NCBI RefSeq assembly: GCF_010731875.1
Contig: NZ_AP022595.1
Coordinates: forward strand, 1,798,001-1,862,000
DNA from: Mycolicibacterium sarraceniae
GTDB lineage: Bacteria; Actinomycetota; Actinomycetes; Mycobacteriales; Mycobacteriaceae
DNA: 64,000 nucleotides
Direction of reading: 5' to 3'
Shown: in pieces, positions 35,454-43,560 of the stretch
How positions within the stretch are numbered: the stretch's first letter is position 1
Layout: the number at the start of each line of letters is the position of its first letter
Translations under genes and position numbers: made by a program
The notes under the pieces: model-generated
Seen by the model: only the letters and a program-made list of their open reading frames with translations
The model's database searches: none
What the model was told of the DNA's origin: nothing

Positions 35454-35977
35454 CGGTGCTGGGTTCGGTCGACCGCGATCAGCTCCGCGCGCTGGTCGCA
35501 GAAGTGGTGCGCGACGTCGTGGGCAGCCTGACCCCGCAGGCGGCTTCCCCCGCCGCCGGACCGCCGGCACGCCCTGCGCCGCCTGCCGGCGTGCCACCGT
35601 CACGTCCGGTGGTGCCCGTCGGCATCCAGCCGACCGGGCCGCTGGCCGCCGACGCCAACGCTCGCACCGACACCATTCGCATCGCGAACGACCAGGATCT
35701 CGATGCCTTTGTCCGCCGCCTGCTGAAGCTGTTCGACAACCCCAAGGCGCGGGCCGACCTGCGCGCAGGCCGGCTGAGCTTCCGCCTCGCCGGCGGCGGG
35801 CACGGGGCGCCGGCGGCGGCCCGGCGCATCGACAGCGGTGCCGTCACCGAGCGGCACGTCGCCGACATGGCGACCTCGGGTGGCGTGCTGGTTCTGGGCC
35901 CCAAGGCGGTGCTGACACCGCTGGCCCGGGAGAAAGCCCGGGTCCTTGGCATCACCATCGAGAAGGAGCGGAAATGA
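35450..35977 (+). CDS. Microcompartment accessory protein of unknown function
   Basis: A 175-residue protein wedged between shell genes with four-base overlaps on both sides. Residues 6-24 form an amphipathic helix, VDRDQLRALVAEVVRDVV, resembling the C-terminal encapsulation peptide of the aldehyde dehydrogenase (both contain LRALVxE). A ~50-residue proline/alanine linker follows, then a ~110-residue domain with a run of basic residues and the ending VLTPLAREKARVLGI. A TPLAxxxAxxxGI element also occurs in several other microcompartment-associated proteins, but I cannot name the family. It could be an assembly scaffold bridging cargo and shell. Confidence 0.75.
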   Translation: MTVLGSVDRDQLRALVAEVVRDVVGSLTPQAASPAAGPPARPAPPAGVPPSRPVVPVGIQPTGPLAADANARTDTIRIANDQDLDAFVRRLLKLFDNPKARADLRAGRLSFRLAGGGHGAPAAARRIDSGAVTERHVADMATSGGVLVLGPKAVLTPLAREKARVLGITIEKERK

Positions 35978-36234
35978 TCGCAGCGACCGTGACCGGTCAC
36001 GTCTGGGCGACCCGGCGCATCGACGGGCTGCCGCCCGGCGCCTTCCTCGAAGTACAGCCGGACGGATCGGGATCACACCTGATCGCGTTCGACGTGCTCG
36101 GCAGCGGGCTGGGCGAGCGTGTGCTGGTGGCGCAGGGTTCGGTGGCGGCCAGCTGGTTTCCCGGAACTCCACCACCCGTCGATGCGCTGATCATCGGCTC
36201 CATCGACGCCGACAGCACCGAACAACAGCAGTAA
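35974..36234 (+). CDS. BMC-P (EutN/CcmL-family) pentameric vertex protein
   Basis: An 86-residue EutN/CcmL-fold protein: the opening [20 protein letters not shown] and the [21 protein letters not shown] core are typical, with the final DALIIGSID strand. Five copies cap the icosahedral vertices of a microcompartment. Its ATG overlaps the accessory gene stop by four bases and follows GAAGGAG. It is the only pentamer gene seen in this locus. Confidence 0.92.
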   Translation: MIAATVTGHVWATRRIDGLPPGAFLEVQPDGSGSHLIAFDVLGSGLGERVLVAQGSVAASWFPGTPPPVDALIIGSIDADSTEQQQ

Positions 36235-36259
36235 CCGACAGAGAAACGAGGAGAAAATC

Positions 36260-36541
36260 ATGCCCAGCAACGCCATCGGAATGATCGAGACCAAAGGCTA
36301 CGTTGCCGCGCTCGCGGCCGCCGACGCGATGGTGAAGGCGGCGAATGTCACCATCACCGATCGTCAGCAGGTCGGCGACGGACTTGTCGCCGTGATCGTG
36401 ACCGGTGAGGTCGGTGCGGTCAAGGCCGCCACCGAAGCCGGCGCCGAATCCGCCTCCCAGGTAGGCGAACTCGTCAGCGTGCACGTCATCCCGCGCCCGC
36501 ACAGCGAACTCGGCGCGCACTTCTCGGTGTCCGCTCAGTAG
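36260..36541 (+). CDS. BMC-H hexameric microcompartment shell protein
   Basis: A 93-residue single-domain BMC protein, starting [20 protein letters not shown], with [21 protein letters not shown] and the ending VISV-type strand [10 protein letters not shown]. It should form the hexamers that make up most of the shell, with metabolite pores at their centres. GAGGAG precedes the ATG by about eight bases. Only one BMC-H gene is present, so facets must be built from this hexamer and the two BMC-T trimers. Confidence 0.95.
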   Translation: MPSNAIGMIETKGYVAALAAADAMVKAANVTITDRQQVGDGLVAVIVTGEVGAVKAATEAGAESASQVGELVSVHVIPRPHSELGAHFSVSAQ

Positions 36542-36584
36542 ATCACCCCGCACCGCCGCTCGAATCCAACAGGGAGTAACCCGC

Positions 36585-37250
36585 ATGGCCGCGACCGATA
36601 CGCGCTCCGACTCCAGGACGCGCACCGACATCCGCGTCTATCTGCTGGTGGAAGACCTCCAGCGCCAGTTCGCCGCCTATCTGGGGACACCGACCCGCGC
36701 CCGGGGTTATCCGCCCTACGAGGGTGAGCACGCACTCATCGTCGAGGTGTCGCCCGCACTGGCGATCGAGCGGGTGATCGATTTGGCGTTGCGTGAAGTT
36801 CCCGGTGTCCAGCCGGGAATCCTATACGTGGAGCGGCAGTTCGGCGTGCTCGAGATCCACTCGAGTGACCTGTTGGAGGTTCAGCGGGCGGGCGAGGCGA
36901 TCCTGCAGGGGACGGGCAATTCGGCGGCCGACCAATTGCGTCCCCGGGTGCTGTACCACGACATCATCGCCGACATCACTGACCAGCATGCGGTCATCCT
37001 GAATCGCAACCGGCAGGCCTCGATGATCCTGCCCGGTCAGGCGCTGCTGGTCTACGAGATGACGCCCGCTCTGTTCGCCGCGGTGGCCGCCAATGAGGCC
37101 GAGCGGGCCGCACCGGGATTGACCGTGGTCGATGTCCAGATGATCGGCGCGGCCGGCCGGCTGTACTTCGGTGGTTCACTCGCTGACGTGACCACCGCCC
37201 GGGACCGCATCACCGAGGTGCTGGCCGGGATCGAAGGACGCGAGCACTGA
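36585..37250 (+). CDS. BMC-T (tandem-domain) microcompartment shell protein 2
   Basis: A 221-residue tandem BMC protein homologous to the one at 34848. Residues 1-15 are a charged extension (TDTRSDSRTRTD) absent from the other. Both domains are clear: LREVPGVQPGILYVERQFGVLEIH and MTPALFAAVAANEAERAAPGL. Its stop codon overlaps the kinase ATG by one base. Having two distinct BMC-T proteins suggests separate pores, for example one for substrate and one for a bulky cofactor. Confidence 0.92.
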   Translation: MAATDTRSDSRTRTDIRVYLLVEDLQRQFAAYLGTPTRARGYPPYEGEHALIVEVSPALAIERVIDLALREVPGVQPGILYVERQFGVLEIHSSDLLEVQRAGEAILQGTGNSAADQLRPRVLYHDIIADITDQHAVILNRNRQASMILPGQALLVYEMTPALFAAVAANEAERAAPGLTVVDVQMIGAAGRLYFGGSLADVTTARDRITEVLAGIEGREH

Positions 37251-38251
37251 TGGGTGAAGCCGATTCGGTGATCACCGACAACCGGGAGGCCGCGGAACGA
37301 GCACTCGCCGAATACGACCTGGCACCCGACTCCGAGCTCCGGTTGTTGAATCTGTCCGAAAACGCCACCTACGCAGTGCAGGACGGCGCCACTGGCGCCC
37401 GATCCATTCTGCGGGTGCACCGGCAGAACTACCATCGGCTCGCCGAGATCGAGTCCGAACTCGACTGGCTCGCGGAGCTTCGCCGGGACGGTGGCGTCAC
37501 CGTGCCGACCGTGCTGCCGGCGCGGGACGGCCGGCGGGTTGTCACTGTCACCGTCGACGGAATCGAGCGCCACGTGGTGCACTTCGACATGGTGGCCGGG
37601 GTCGAGCCGGACGAGACGACGATCACCGCCGACGACTTCCACACCCTCGGCCGGATCACCGCCGCATTGCACGAGCATTCGCGCGCCTGGACGCGCCCGC
37701 CCGGCTTCGCCCGGTTCTCCTGGGACTGGGAGTACAGCCTCGGCGCGCGGCCGCGCTGGGGCCGCTGGCAGGATGCCGAAGGCGTCGGCGTCGCCGAGCG
37801 CGACGTGCTGGACCGCGCTGAGCAGTTGCTGCTTGCGCGCCTGACCGAGTATGGCTCGGGCCCAGACCAATTCGGTTTGGTCCATGCCGATCTACGACTG
37901 GCAAACGTTCTCCTCGACGGCTCGACCATTACCGTGATCGATTTCGATGACTGCGGTTTCGGCTGGTTCTTCTATGATTTCGGCACCGCCGTCTCCTTCA
38001 TCGAGGATGATCCCGCCCTCGGCGAGTGGCAGGAGTCCTGGCTGGCCGGCTACCGCACCCGTCGCCAGCTCGCGGCCGAGGACGTCGACATGCTCGCCTC
38101 CTTCGTTCTGCTGCGCCGACTTCTGCTGCTGGCCTGGATGGGAACGCACAGTCACTCCAAGGAATCTCGCACCAAGGCGATCACCTACGCCGCCGGCAGT
38201 TGCGGCCTGGCCGAGCGCTACCTCAGTTCAGCCGGCCGAGCGCTGGTCTGA
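37250..38251 (+). CDS. APH-fold kinase, probable amino-alcohol (1-amino-2-propanol) kinase
   Basis: A 333-residue aminoglycoside-phosphotransferase-family kinase. The catalytic loop is [12 protein letters not shown] near residue 211 and the metal-binding motif VIDFDDCG near residue 228. A kinase of this fold in the M. smegmatis RMM locus was shown to phosphorylate (S)-1-amino-2-propanol; the same genomic setting supports that role here. The product would feed the PLP phospho-lyase at the start of the operon. No encapsulation helix is obvious at either end. Confidence 0.88.
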   Translation: MGEADSVITDNREAAERALAEYDLAPDSELRLLNLSENATYAVQDGATGARSILRVHRQNYHRLAEIESELDWLAELRRDGGVTVPTVLPARDGRRVVTVTVDGIERHVVHFDMVAGVEPDETTITADDFHTLGRITAALHEHSRAWTRPPGFARFSWDWEYSLGARPRWGRWQDAEGVGVAERDVLDRAEQLLLARLTEYGSGPDQFGLVHADLRLANVLLDGSTITVIDFDDCGFGWFFYDFGTAVSFIEDDPALGEWQESWLAGYRTRRQLAAEDVDMLASFVLLRRLLLLAWMGTHSHSKESRTKAITYAAGSCGLAERYLSSAGRALV

Positions 38252-38273
38252 GCCTCACGAAAAGGGCACCGCT

Positions 38274-39053
38274 ATGTTCTCCTCACTTCAGGGCCGGTCG
38301 GCCATTGTCACCGGTGGCAGTAAGGGTCTGGGCCGCGGCATCGCCGAGGTCTTCGCCGCGGCCGGCATCAATGTGCTTATCACCGGACGGACCCAGGCCG
38401 ACATCGACGCAACCGTCGCGGAGTTGGGCGACCGCCCGGGCCGAGTCAGCGGGTTGGCCGCCGATGTGGCCAACCCCCACGACTGCCAACGCGTCGTCGC
38501 CGCCGCCGTCGAACGACACGGCGGCGTGGATATCGTCTGCGCGAACGCCGGTGTCTTTCCGCAGTGCCGTCTGGAGGATCTGACACCCGAGGACATCGAG
38601 CACGTACTGTCGGTCAACTTCAAGGGCACCGTGTTCATGGTTCAGGCCTCGCTCGCGGCACTGGCCGCCAGCGGGCACGGCCGGGTCATCGTCACCTCCT
38701 CCATAACCGGTCCCATCACCGGCTACCCCGGCTGGTCACACTACGGTGCCAGCAAGGCCGCTCAGCTCGGCTTCCTGCGCACGGCGGCAATGGAATTGGC
38801 GCGCAGGAAGATCACCATGAACGCGGTGCTGCCCGGCAACATCATCACCGAGGGCCTGATCGACATGGGCCAGGACTACATCGACCAGATGGCGGCGGCC
38901 ATCCCGTCGGGCCGGCTCGGCACGGTGGCCGACATCGGCAACGCAGCCCTGTTCTTCGCCACCGACGAGGCGGCATTCATCACCGGCCAGACGCTGGTGG
39001 TCGACGGCGGCCAGGTTTTGCCGGAATCCGCGGCGGCGATTGCGGATCTGTAA
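38274..39053 (+). CDS. Short-chain dehydrogenase, probable amino-alcohol dehydrogenase
   Basis: A 259-residue classical SDR. The cofactor motif is [10 protein letters not shown] at residues 13-22, the NAG motif ANAGVF follows, and the catalytic Ser-Tyr-Lys set is in [10 protein letters not shown] and YGASK. In the M. smegmatis RMM locus an SDR oxidises or reduces between 1-amino-2-propanol and aminoacetone, and the same role is inferred. ATG follows AAAGGGCACC, 22 bases after the kinase stop. Confidence 0.9.
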   Translation: MFSSLQGRSAIVTGGSKGLGRGIAEVFAAAGINVLITGRTQADIDATVAELGDRPGRVSGLAADVANPHDCQRVVAAAVERHGGVDIVCANAGVFPQCRLEDLTPEDIEHVLSVNFKGTVFMVQASLAALAASGHGRVIVTSSITGPITGYPGWSHYGASKAAQLGFLRTAAMELARRKITMNAVLPGNIITEGLIDMGQDYIDQMAAAIPSGRLGTVADIGNAALFFATDEAAFITGQTLVVDGGQVLPESAAAIADL

Positions 39054-39062
39054 TGCCCCACC

Positions 39063-39080
39063 TAGATTGGTAGGTCCAAT
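39063..39080 (+). promoter_or_regulatory. Operator dyad C overlapping the GntR promoter
   Basis: TAGATT (39063-39068) fits a minus-10 element for the GntR gene, and ATTGGTAGGTCCAAT (39066-39080) is a perfect 5-bp inverted repeat overlapping it. Its ATTGG and CCAAT arms with a five-base spacer equal those of dyad A at 31914, pointing to autoregulation by GntR. Confidence 0.65.
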
Positions 39081-39095
39081 TCAAGGGGGAGTTCG

Positions 39096-39854
39096 GTGCC
39101 AACGCAAAGTGAGCAGCTGCGGCGCCACATCGTCGCAGACATCAACGCCGGCGAGCCCGGCGGCAAGCTCGGCAGCGAGCGCGAACTTGCGGAGCGTTAC
39201 CGGACCAGCCGCTCCAGCCTGCGGCAGGTTCTCGCGGCGCTGGAGGAATCCGGCCTGGTGCATCGGGTGATCGGCCGGGCGGGTGGCATTTTCATCAGCC
39301 ACCCGCAGGTGCAGCGCAGCCTGTCCGACGTGGTGGGGGTGCCGTCGTTCTTGGCCAGCCAGGGCTACGCCGCCGGCACCCGGGTGCTGTCGACGAAGAT
39401 CACTGGACCCGATCGCACCACTCAGCAGGCCCTGCACTTGACCGCCGACGATTTCGTGATCGAGATCCAGCGGGTTCGTCTGGCCGACGGTTCACCGATC
39501 TCGCTAGAAACAGCCGAGTTCCCCGCCGAGGCCTTTCCCGGACTGCTCGAGAAACAACTCGGCGGGTCGATCTACCAGATCCTGGAGACCGAGTACGGAT
39601 TGGTCACCTCGCGCGCCGAGGAGCGGATCGAGGCCGTCAACGCCACGCCGGATGAGGCAGCTCTGCTCGGCGTCAAGCCACAAGCCGCCCTCCTGCTGAT
39701 CAACCGCATCACCTATGACCAGAACGGCACGCCGTGCGAGTTCTCCCGCGACCTTTTCCGCGGCGACCGCACTCGTCTGGCGGTCACCGTGCAGGGGCGC
39801 GGAATCGGTGTGCAGCCCGCGGTCGACACGGCATCGGTCGCGCTGCAGAGCTGA
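39096..39854 (+). CDS. GntR/HutC-family regulator of the microcompartment locus
   Basis: A 252-residue GntR-type repressor. The N-terminal winged helix carries GSERELAERYRTSRSSLRQVL, and the C-terminal UTRA ligand-binding domain spans about residues 90-245 with FVIEIQRVRLADGSPISLE. A GTG start follows GGGGGAG by four bases. It lies last in the microcompartment gene series but seems to have its own promoter. Its probable operators are the TGG-N5-CCA dyads at 31914, 31965 and 39066; an amino alcohol or its phosphate is a likely effector. Confidence 0.92.
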   Translation: MPTQSEQLRRHIVADINAGEPGGKLGSERELAERYRTSRSSLRQVLAALEESGLVHRVIGRAGGIFISHPQVQRSLSDVVGVPSFLASQGYAAGTRVLSTKITGPDRTTQQALHLTADDFVIEIQRVRLADGSPISLETAEFPAEAFPGLLEKQLGGSIYQILETEYGLVTSRAEERIEAVNATPDEAALLGVKPQAALLLINRITYDQNGTPCEFSRDLFRGDRTRLAVTVQGRGIGVQPAVDTASVALQS

Positions 39855-39985
39855 GTGCACGCCGCGCGCGGTTCGCTCGTGGCGGCCACCAGCGGTGTCG
39901 AAGCGCCCGGTCTGACAGCGAGTTCGCAGAAACTCGTTGCGCCGCTGTGCCGATCGAACTCGACGACATCGTGTGATGATCGGGA

Positions 39986-40450
39986 ATGCCGAAAATATAC
40001 GACTATGTCCGCCACCCGCGTGCCCACGAGTTGGCGACGCGGAAGCCGGTGACGGCCGCTGAGCTGCGGGGCCTTCACCATGACAACTGGGTGGTCCGGT
40101 TCAATGCCAGATTCGGTCTGTGGATCACGCTGATCGTCGGCACCATGTGGTGCGCCTATCTGTTCACCGTGCTGGCATTGTTCGCTCTGCCCGACGCGAT
40201 CAAGCAGGGCACGTACTTCGTCGTGGTGTGGTTGTCGAGCAGCTTTTTGCAACTGGTCCTGCTGCCGATCATCATCGTGGGCCAGAACATCCAGGCGAAG
40301 GCCGCCGACACTCGCGCGGACGAGACCTACAAGGACGCCGAGGCGGTGCTCAAGGAGGCCTCGATGATTCAGGACCACCTAACCGAGCAGGACGAGGTCA
40401 TCTCCCGCATCTTGGCGCAGATCCAGCAGTTGGCGCCGAAGGCGGATTAA
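39986..40450 (+). CDS. DUF1003-like small membrane protein
   Basis: A 154-residue protein with two hydrophobic helices (about residues 43-68 and 80-103) followed by a charged helical C-terminus (KDAEAVLKEASMIQDHL). The layout, with PIIIVGQNIQAK after helix 2, resembles DUF1003 membrane proteins. Function unknown. It overlaps the convergent membrane-protein gene by four bases and marks the right edge of the accessory block. ATG is at MPKIYDYVRHP; no strong ribosome site is seen. Confidence 0.65.
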   Translation: MPKIYDYVRHPRAHELATRKPVTAAELRGLHHDNWVVRFNARFGLWITLIVGTMWCAYLFTVLALFALPDAIKQGTYFVVVWLSSSFLQLVLLPIIIVGQNIQAKAADTRADETYKDAEAVLKEASMIQDHLTEQDEVISRILAQIQQLAPKAD

Positions 40451-42183
40451 CCGGAGCGGGCTTGCCTGCGGTCGCGCACCGCGGCCACCGCAGTTGCAGT
40501 GCCGGCGATGAGCAACAAGACCAGCCACACCAGGTGGGCTGACCCGGACAGTATCCGCTTTCCTTGTGGCGCAGATGAATTCGCGCCGCCGACCCGATAG
40601 AGCGTGAGGTCTCCATCGCGGTAGGCTACCGGCAGCCCCCGCAGTGTGCGCTGGACGTCCCCCAGGGTTCCCGGGCTGCCGGTTTCGACCACAACCCAGC
40701 CGACCCCAGCGTCGGCCAGCTCCTCGGGACGACCGCCGGCCAGCAGCATCCGCTGCACGGAGCGCGCGTGGCTGCCCTCGCCGGGCACCGACTGGCCCGA
40801 GATGGTCAGATCACCGGTGGCCAAGACCTCGGCACGGACGAAGCGCGGCAACGGATCCAGCACCGGTGCCGGACCCGACCACGCGAACTGGCGCATGCTG
40901 TCGGCGGGCAGCACCGCCACCTCCGCCGGGGCGGCGTTCACGATGCCGGCCACCGCCACCCAGCCTGGCGGGTAACGCACCGAGGTGACCTTGCCCCAGA
41001 CGCCGAAGGCAAGATCAGGCAACACGGCGATCACCGCGACCACACACACCAGCGCAGCGATTGCAGGGCGAAGCCGATGCCGCAATGTCACCACTGCGGC
41101 GGCCCCGGCCACCGCATAGCCCGGCATGGCCAGCGCCACCCACTTCTGCCCGTCGCGTAGTACACCCACACCCGGCGCGGCCTCGACCAGGGCACGCAGA
41201 ACGGCCAGCCCCGGTCCGGTGGCCACCGCGGCGGGCAGCAGGATGCTCACCGCGGCCAGCACCAACAGCGGCACCGCGGAACGACGGCGCAGGACCGTCG
41301 GCAATCCGATGGCGACCACGGCCAGCAGCACCGCGGTGGCCAACAAGGCCAACAGCGTTGTGCGAGAGGACGGGACGGCCTCGGCATTCCAGATTCCACC
41401 AAGACCGGCCAGACTGCCCAGAGTGCCGAGTCCGGGTTCGGCACGAGCCGCAAACGCGACCACACCCGACGACGGTGACGACTCCAGCGCGTCGCCCAGT
41501 GCCGAGGCCGTCAGCCAGGGTGACGCCGCGAGCAGCGCGGCGATCAGCACCCCGGTCGCACACGACAGCCTCGACACCCCGTCGCCCGGGACCGCAAGAC
41601 AGACCAGCGCCACGACAGCGGCCAACAGCAGACCCGTCGGTGTCAGTCCGGCCAGCGCGATCCAGAACACCACTGCCGCCCAGCCTGCCCATGACGGCTC
41701 CGGACGCTCGCCGCGTAGTCGGATCACCGCGGCGGCCACCCACGGCAGGCTGCCGTACCCGACGAGCAGGCTCCAGTGCCCCTGCAGCATCCGCTCCGCG
41801 ACATACGGATTCCACCCGGCGAGCGTGGTGGCCACCAACTGGCCGGGTAACCCGGCATCCGGCACCAGCACGTCGGCCAGCCGGGCGGCACCCCAGCCGG
41901 CCAGCACGAGCCCGGCGATCAGCAGCGCTTTGACCAACACCCCGCCATCGAGCACGGGTGACACGAGAGCGATCAGGAAATCCTGCGGAACCGCGCGTGG
42001 CGCCGATTCGCCCAGACCGAGTGCGGTGTCGGAAAAGTACGACCGCGGGGTGGACACCGCATCGCGCAGCAGCAGATAACCGGGTGCCAGAAGCGGCGCG
42101 GTGACCACCAGCGCCAACGCAACGGCATAGGCCGGCACTACCCATTCCAGGGACCGGCGTGCCGGGGTCACGGGCGAGCTCAC
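40447..42183 (-). CDS. Polytopic membrane protein (Rv0226c homologue)
   Basis: A 578-residue integral membrane protein with about ten or more hydrophobic helices from residue 11 onward and a ~120-residue extracytoplasmic C-terminal domain (from about NAAPAEVAVLP) before a final membrane segment. Size and position next to the DUF3068 gene match Rv0226c. The topology recalls GT-C glycosyltransferases, but I see no clear catalytic motif. The GTG start overlaps the upstream TGA by four bases, so it is co-translated with the PgfA homologue and probably serves in the same envelope process. Confidence 0.85.
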   Translation of the reverse strand: MSSPVTPARRSLEWVVPAYAVALALVVTAPLLAPGYLLLRDAVSTPRSYFSDTALGLGESAPRAVPQDFLIALVSPVLDGGVLVKALLIAGLVLAGWGAARLADVLVPDAGLPGQLVATTLAGWNPYVAERMLQGHWSLLVGYGSLPWVAAAVIRLRGERPEPSWAGWAAVVFWIALAGLTPTGLLLAAVVALVCLAVPGDGVSRLSCATGVLIAALLAASPWLTASALGDALESSPSSGVVAFAARAEPGLGTLGSLAGLGGIWNAEAVPSSRTTLLALLATAVLLAVVAIGLPTVLRRRSAVPLLVLAAVSILLPAAVATGPGLAVLRALVEAAPGVGVLRDGQKWVALAMPGYAVAGAAAVVTLRHRLRPAIAALVCVVAVIAVLPDLAFGVWGKVTSVRYPPGWVAVAGIVNAAPAEVAVLPADSMRQFAWSGPAPVLDPLPRFVRAEVLATGDLTISGQSVPGEGSHARSVQRMLLAGGRPEELADAGVGWVVVETGSPGTLGDVQRTLRGLPVAYRDGDLTLYRVGGANSSAPQGKRILSGSAHLVWLVLLLIAGTATAVAAVRDRRQARSG

Positions 42184-43379
42184 CGCTGTGGCGGTGGTGG
42201 CTCCAGATCCGGTCTCGCCGCCGGCAGCTTTTCGGTGGCGGCCTCGGCAGCGGGCATCGGCCCGGTTTCGTCTTTGCCGAAGAATCCGTGGTCGGCGGTG
42301 TCCAAGCCGGGCTCGATCAGTGCGGACTCGGCGCGGATGCTGAACGTTCCCAGCAGCACCCCGCCGACCAGTGCCACCAGGCCGGCCGCGGTGAAGCTGA
42401 TCGGCAGCACTCGTGACCACAGCCCAACCCGGTCACGCTCGTCGCGCGCCGACGCCACTCGCGATTCGATGGTCTGCTCGCTGGAGGTGACCTTATAGTC
42501 GGCCAGCTCCATCTCCGGGCGCAGCGGGTCGCGGGCGTAGTAGTGGTTCGCGTGTTCGGAGGACTTCACGATGACGCCGGTGACCGGGTCCACCCAGAAC
42601 GTCCGCTGTGCGGCGTAGAAGCGGGTCATCGTGATCGGTTCTTCCGGCGGTCCGGGCAGGCCCCATAGCTCGGCCCGCGCGGTCACCTCGCCTTCCTCAC
42701 CCCTGTCGTAGAGCGACGCGTACTTGATCGGGTCGACCAGCTTGCCGTCGGCGTCATAGCCGACGTTCTGGGTGAACCGGTAGGTGGTCAGCCCGTTGAC
42801 ATCCTCTTGACCGTCGTAGTTAGCGTCGAATGGCTTCTGCGCGATCGGATCGAAATACGGGTACGTCTTCTTCTCGGTGCCGAACGGGAATCGGTAGGCC
42901 AGGCCCTCGTGCGGCAGCGCAATATTGGTCGGCGGCCTGTTGTCCTCGACGGTCCGTGGCTTCTGCACCGACCCGCCCGGGTGGGTGTCATCGGAGACCG
43001 CCAGCGCGGTGCTGCGATTGACCGTCACGGTGTCGACCATGGCGAGCAACAATCCGTTGTCCTGCTGCTTATCGCTGCGGCGGACGCTGGTGCCGACCTG
43101 CAGCGTCACCACATCGGCATTGGCCGGCGACTCGACGGTGATCTGCTGCTGCGACACCAGGGGCACGTTCTTGTCGACCACGAACTTCTCGCCCAACAGC
43201 GACGAGGGGTCCAGCGTGGTGCCGGTTCCGTCGCTGACCAGAGTTTCGTCGATATCGAGCGGAATCTTCTTGATCTTGCCGGAGGTGTAGGTCGACAACA
43301 GCAGCGCGGCAATCAACAGGGCGGCCCCGAGCCCGATGATGCCGTATGCCGTGATACGCAACATACCCGCGCGATTCAC
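42180..43379 (-). CDS. pgfA: DUF3068 envelope protein, PgfA homologue (Rv0227c)
   Basis: A protein of about 399 residues with an N-terminal membrane helix (about 9-30), a ~290-residue extracytoplasmic domain rich in beta strands (YRFPFGTEKKTYPYFD, RTFWVDPVTGVIVKSSEH) and a second helix (about residues 325-350) before a proline-rich tail. This is the DUF3068 layout of Rv0227c/MSMEG_0317, reported as PgfA, which works with MmpL3 in trehalose monomycolate traffic and polar growth. I choose the GTG at VNRAGMLRIT because GAGGGAGG lies about ten bases upstream; a GTG 13 codons earlier is possible. Confidence 0.85.
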   Translation of the reverse strand: MNRAGMLRITAYGIIGLGAALLIAALLLSTYTSGKIKKIPLDIDETLVSDGTGTTLDPSSLLGEKFVVDKNVPLVSQQQITVESPANADVVTLQVGTSVRRSDKQQDNGLLLAMVDTVTVNRSTALAVSDDTHPGGSVQKPRTVEDNRPPTNIALPHEGLAYRFPFGTEKKTYPYFDPIAQKPFDANYDGQEDVNGLTTYRFTQNVGYDADGKLVDPIKYASLYDRGEEGEVTARAELWGLPGPPEEPITMTRFYAAQRTFWVDPVTGVIVKSSEHANHYYARDPLRPEMELADYKVTSSEQTIESRVASARDERDRVGLWSRVLPISFTAAGLVALVGGVLLGTFSIRAESALIEPGLDTADHGFFGKDETGPMPAAEAATEKLPAARPDLEPPPPQR

Positions 43380-43560
43380 GCTGCCGTGGCCTCCCTCACT
43401 CACAATGATGTTTTGCACTACCCGACGGCGAAGCGAACGTGTCTGACCCTAACAGCAGAGCCCAGGGCACTGGCCCGTTAGGAGGTCATCGCCACTGGTG
43501 TGATCAGCCCACGAGTACCCACTTTCGCGGCCGGCAGGTCCTGAGGGGCACACTGGCGCC

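Noticed and set aside
39900..39925. Inverted repeat CGAGTT-CGCAGA-AACTCG between GntR and the DUF1003-like gene as a CRISPR-like or attachment site
   Set aside because: It is a single short dyad with no array, spacer or duplicated flank; at most a weak terminator.
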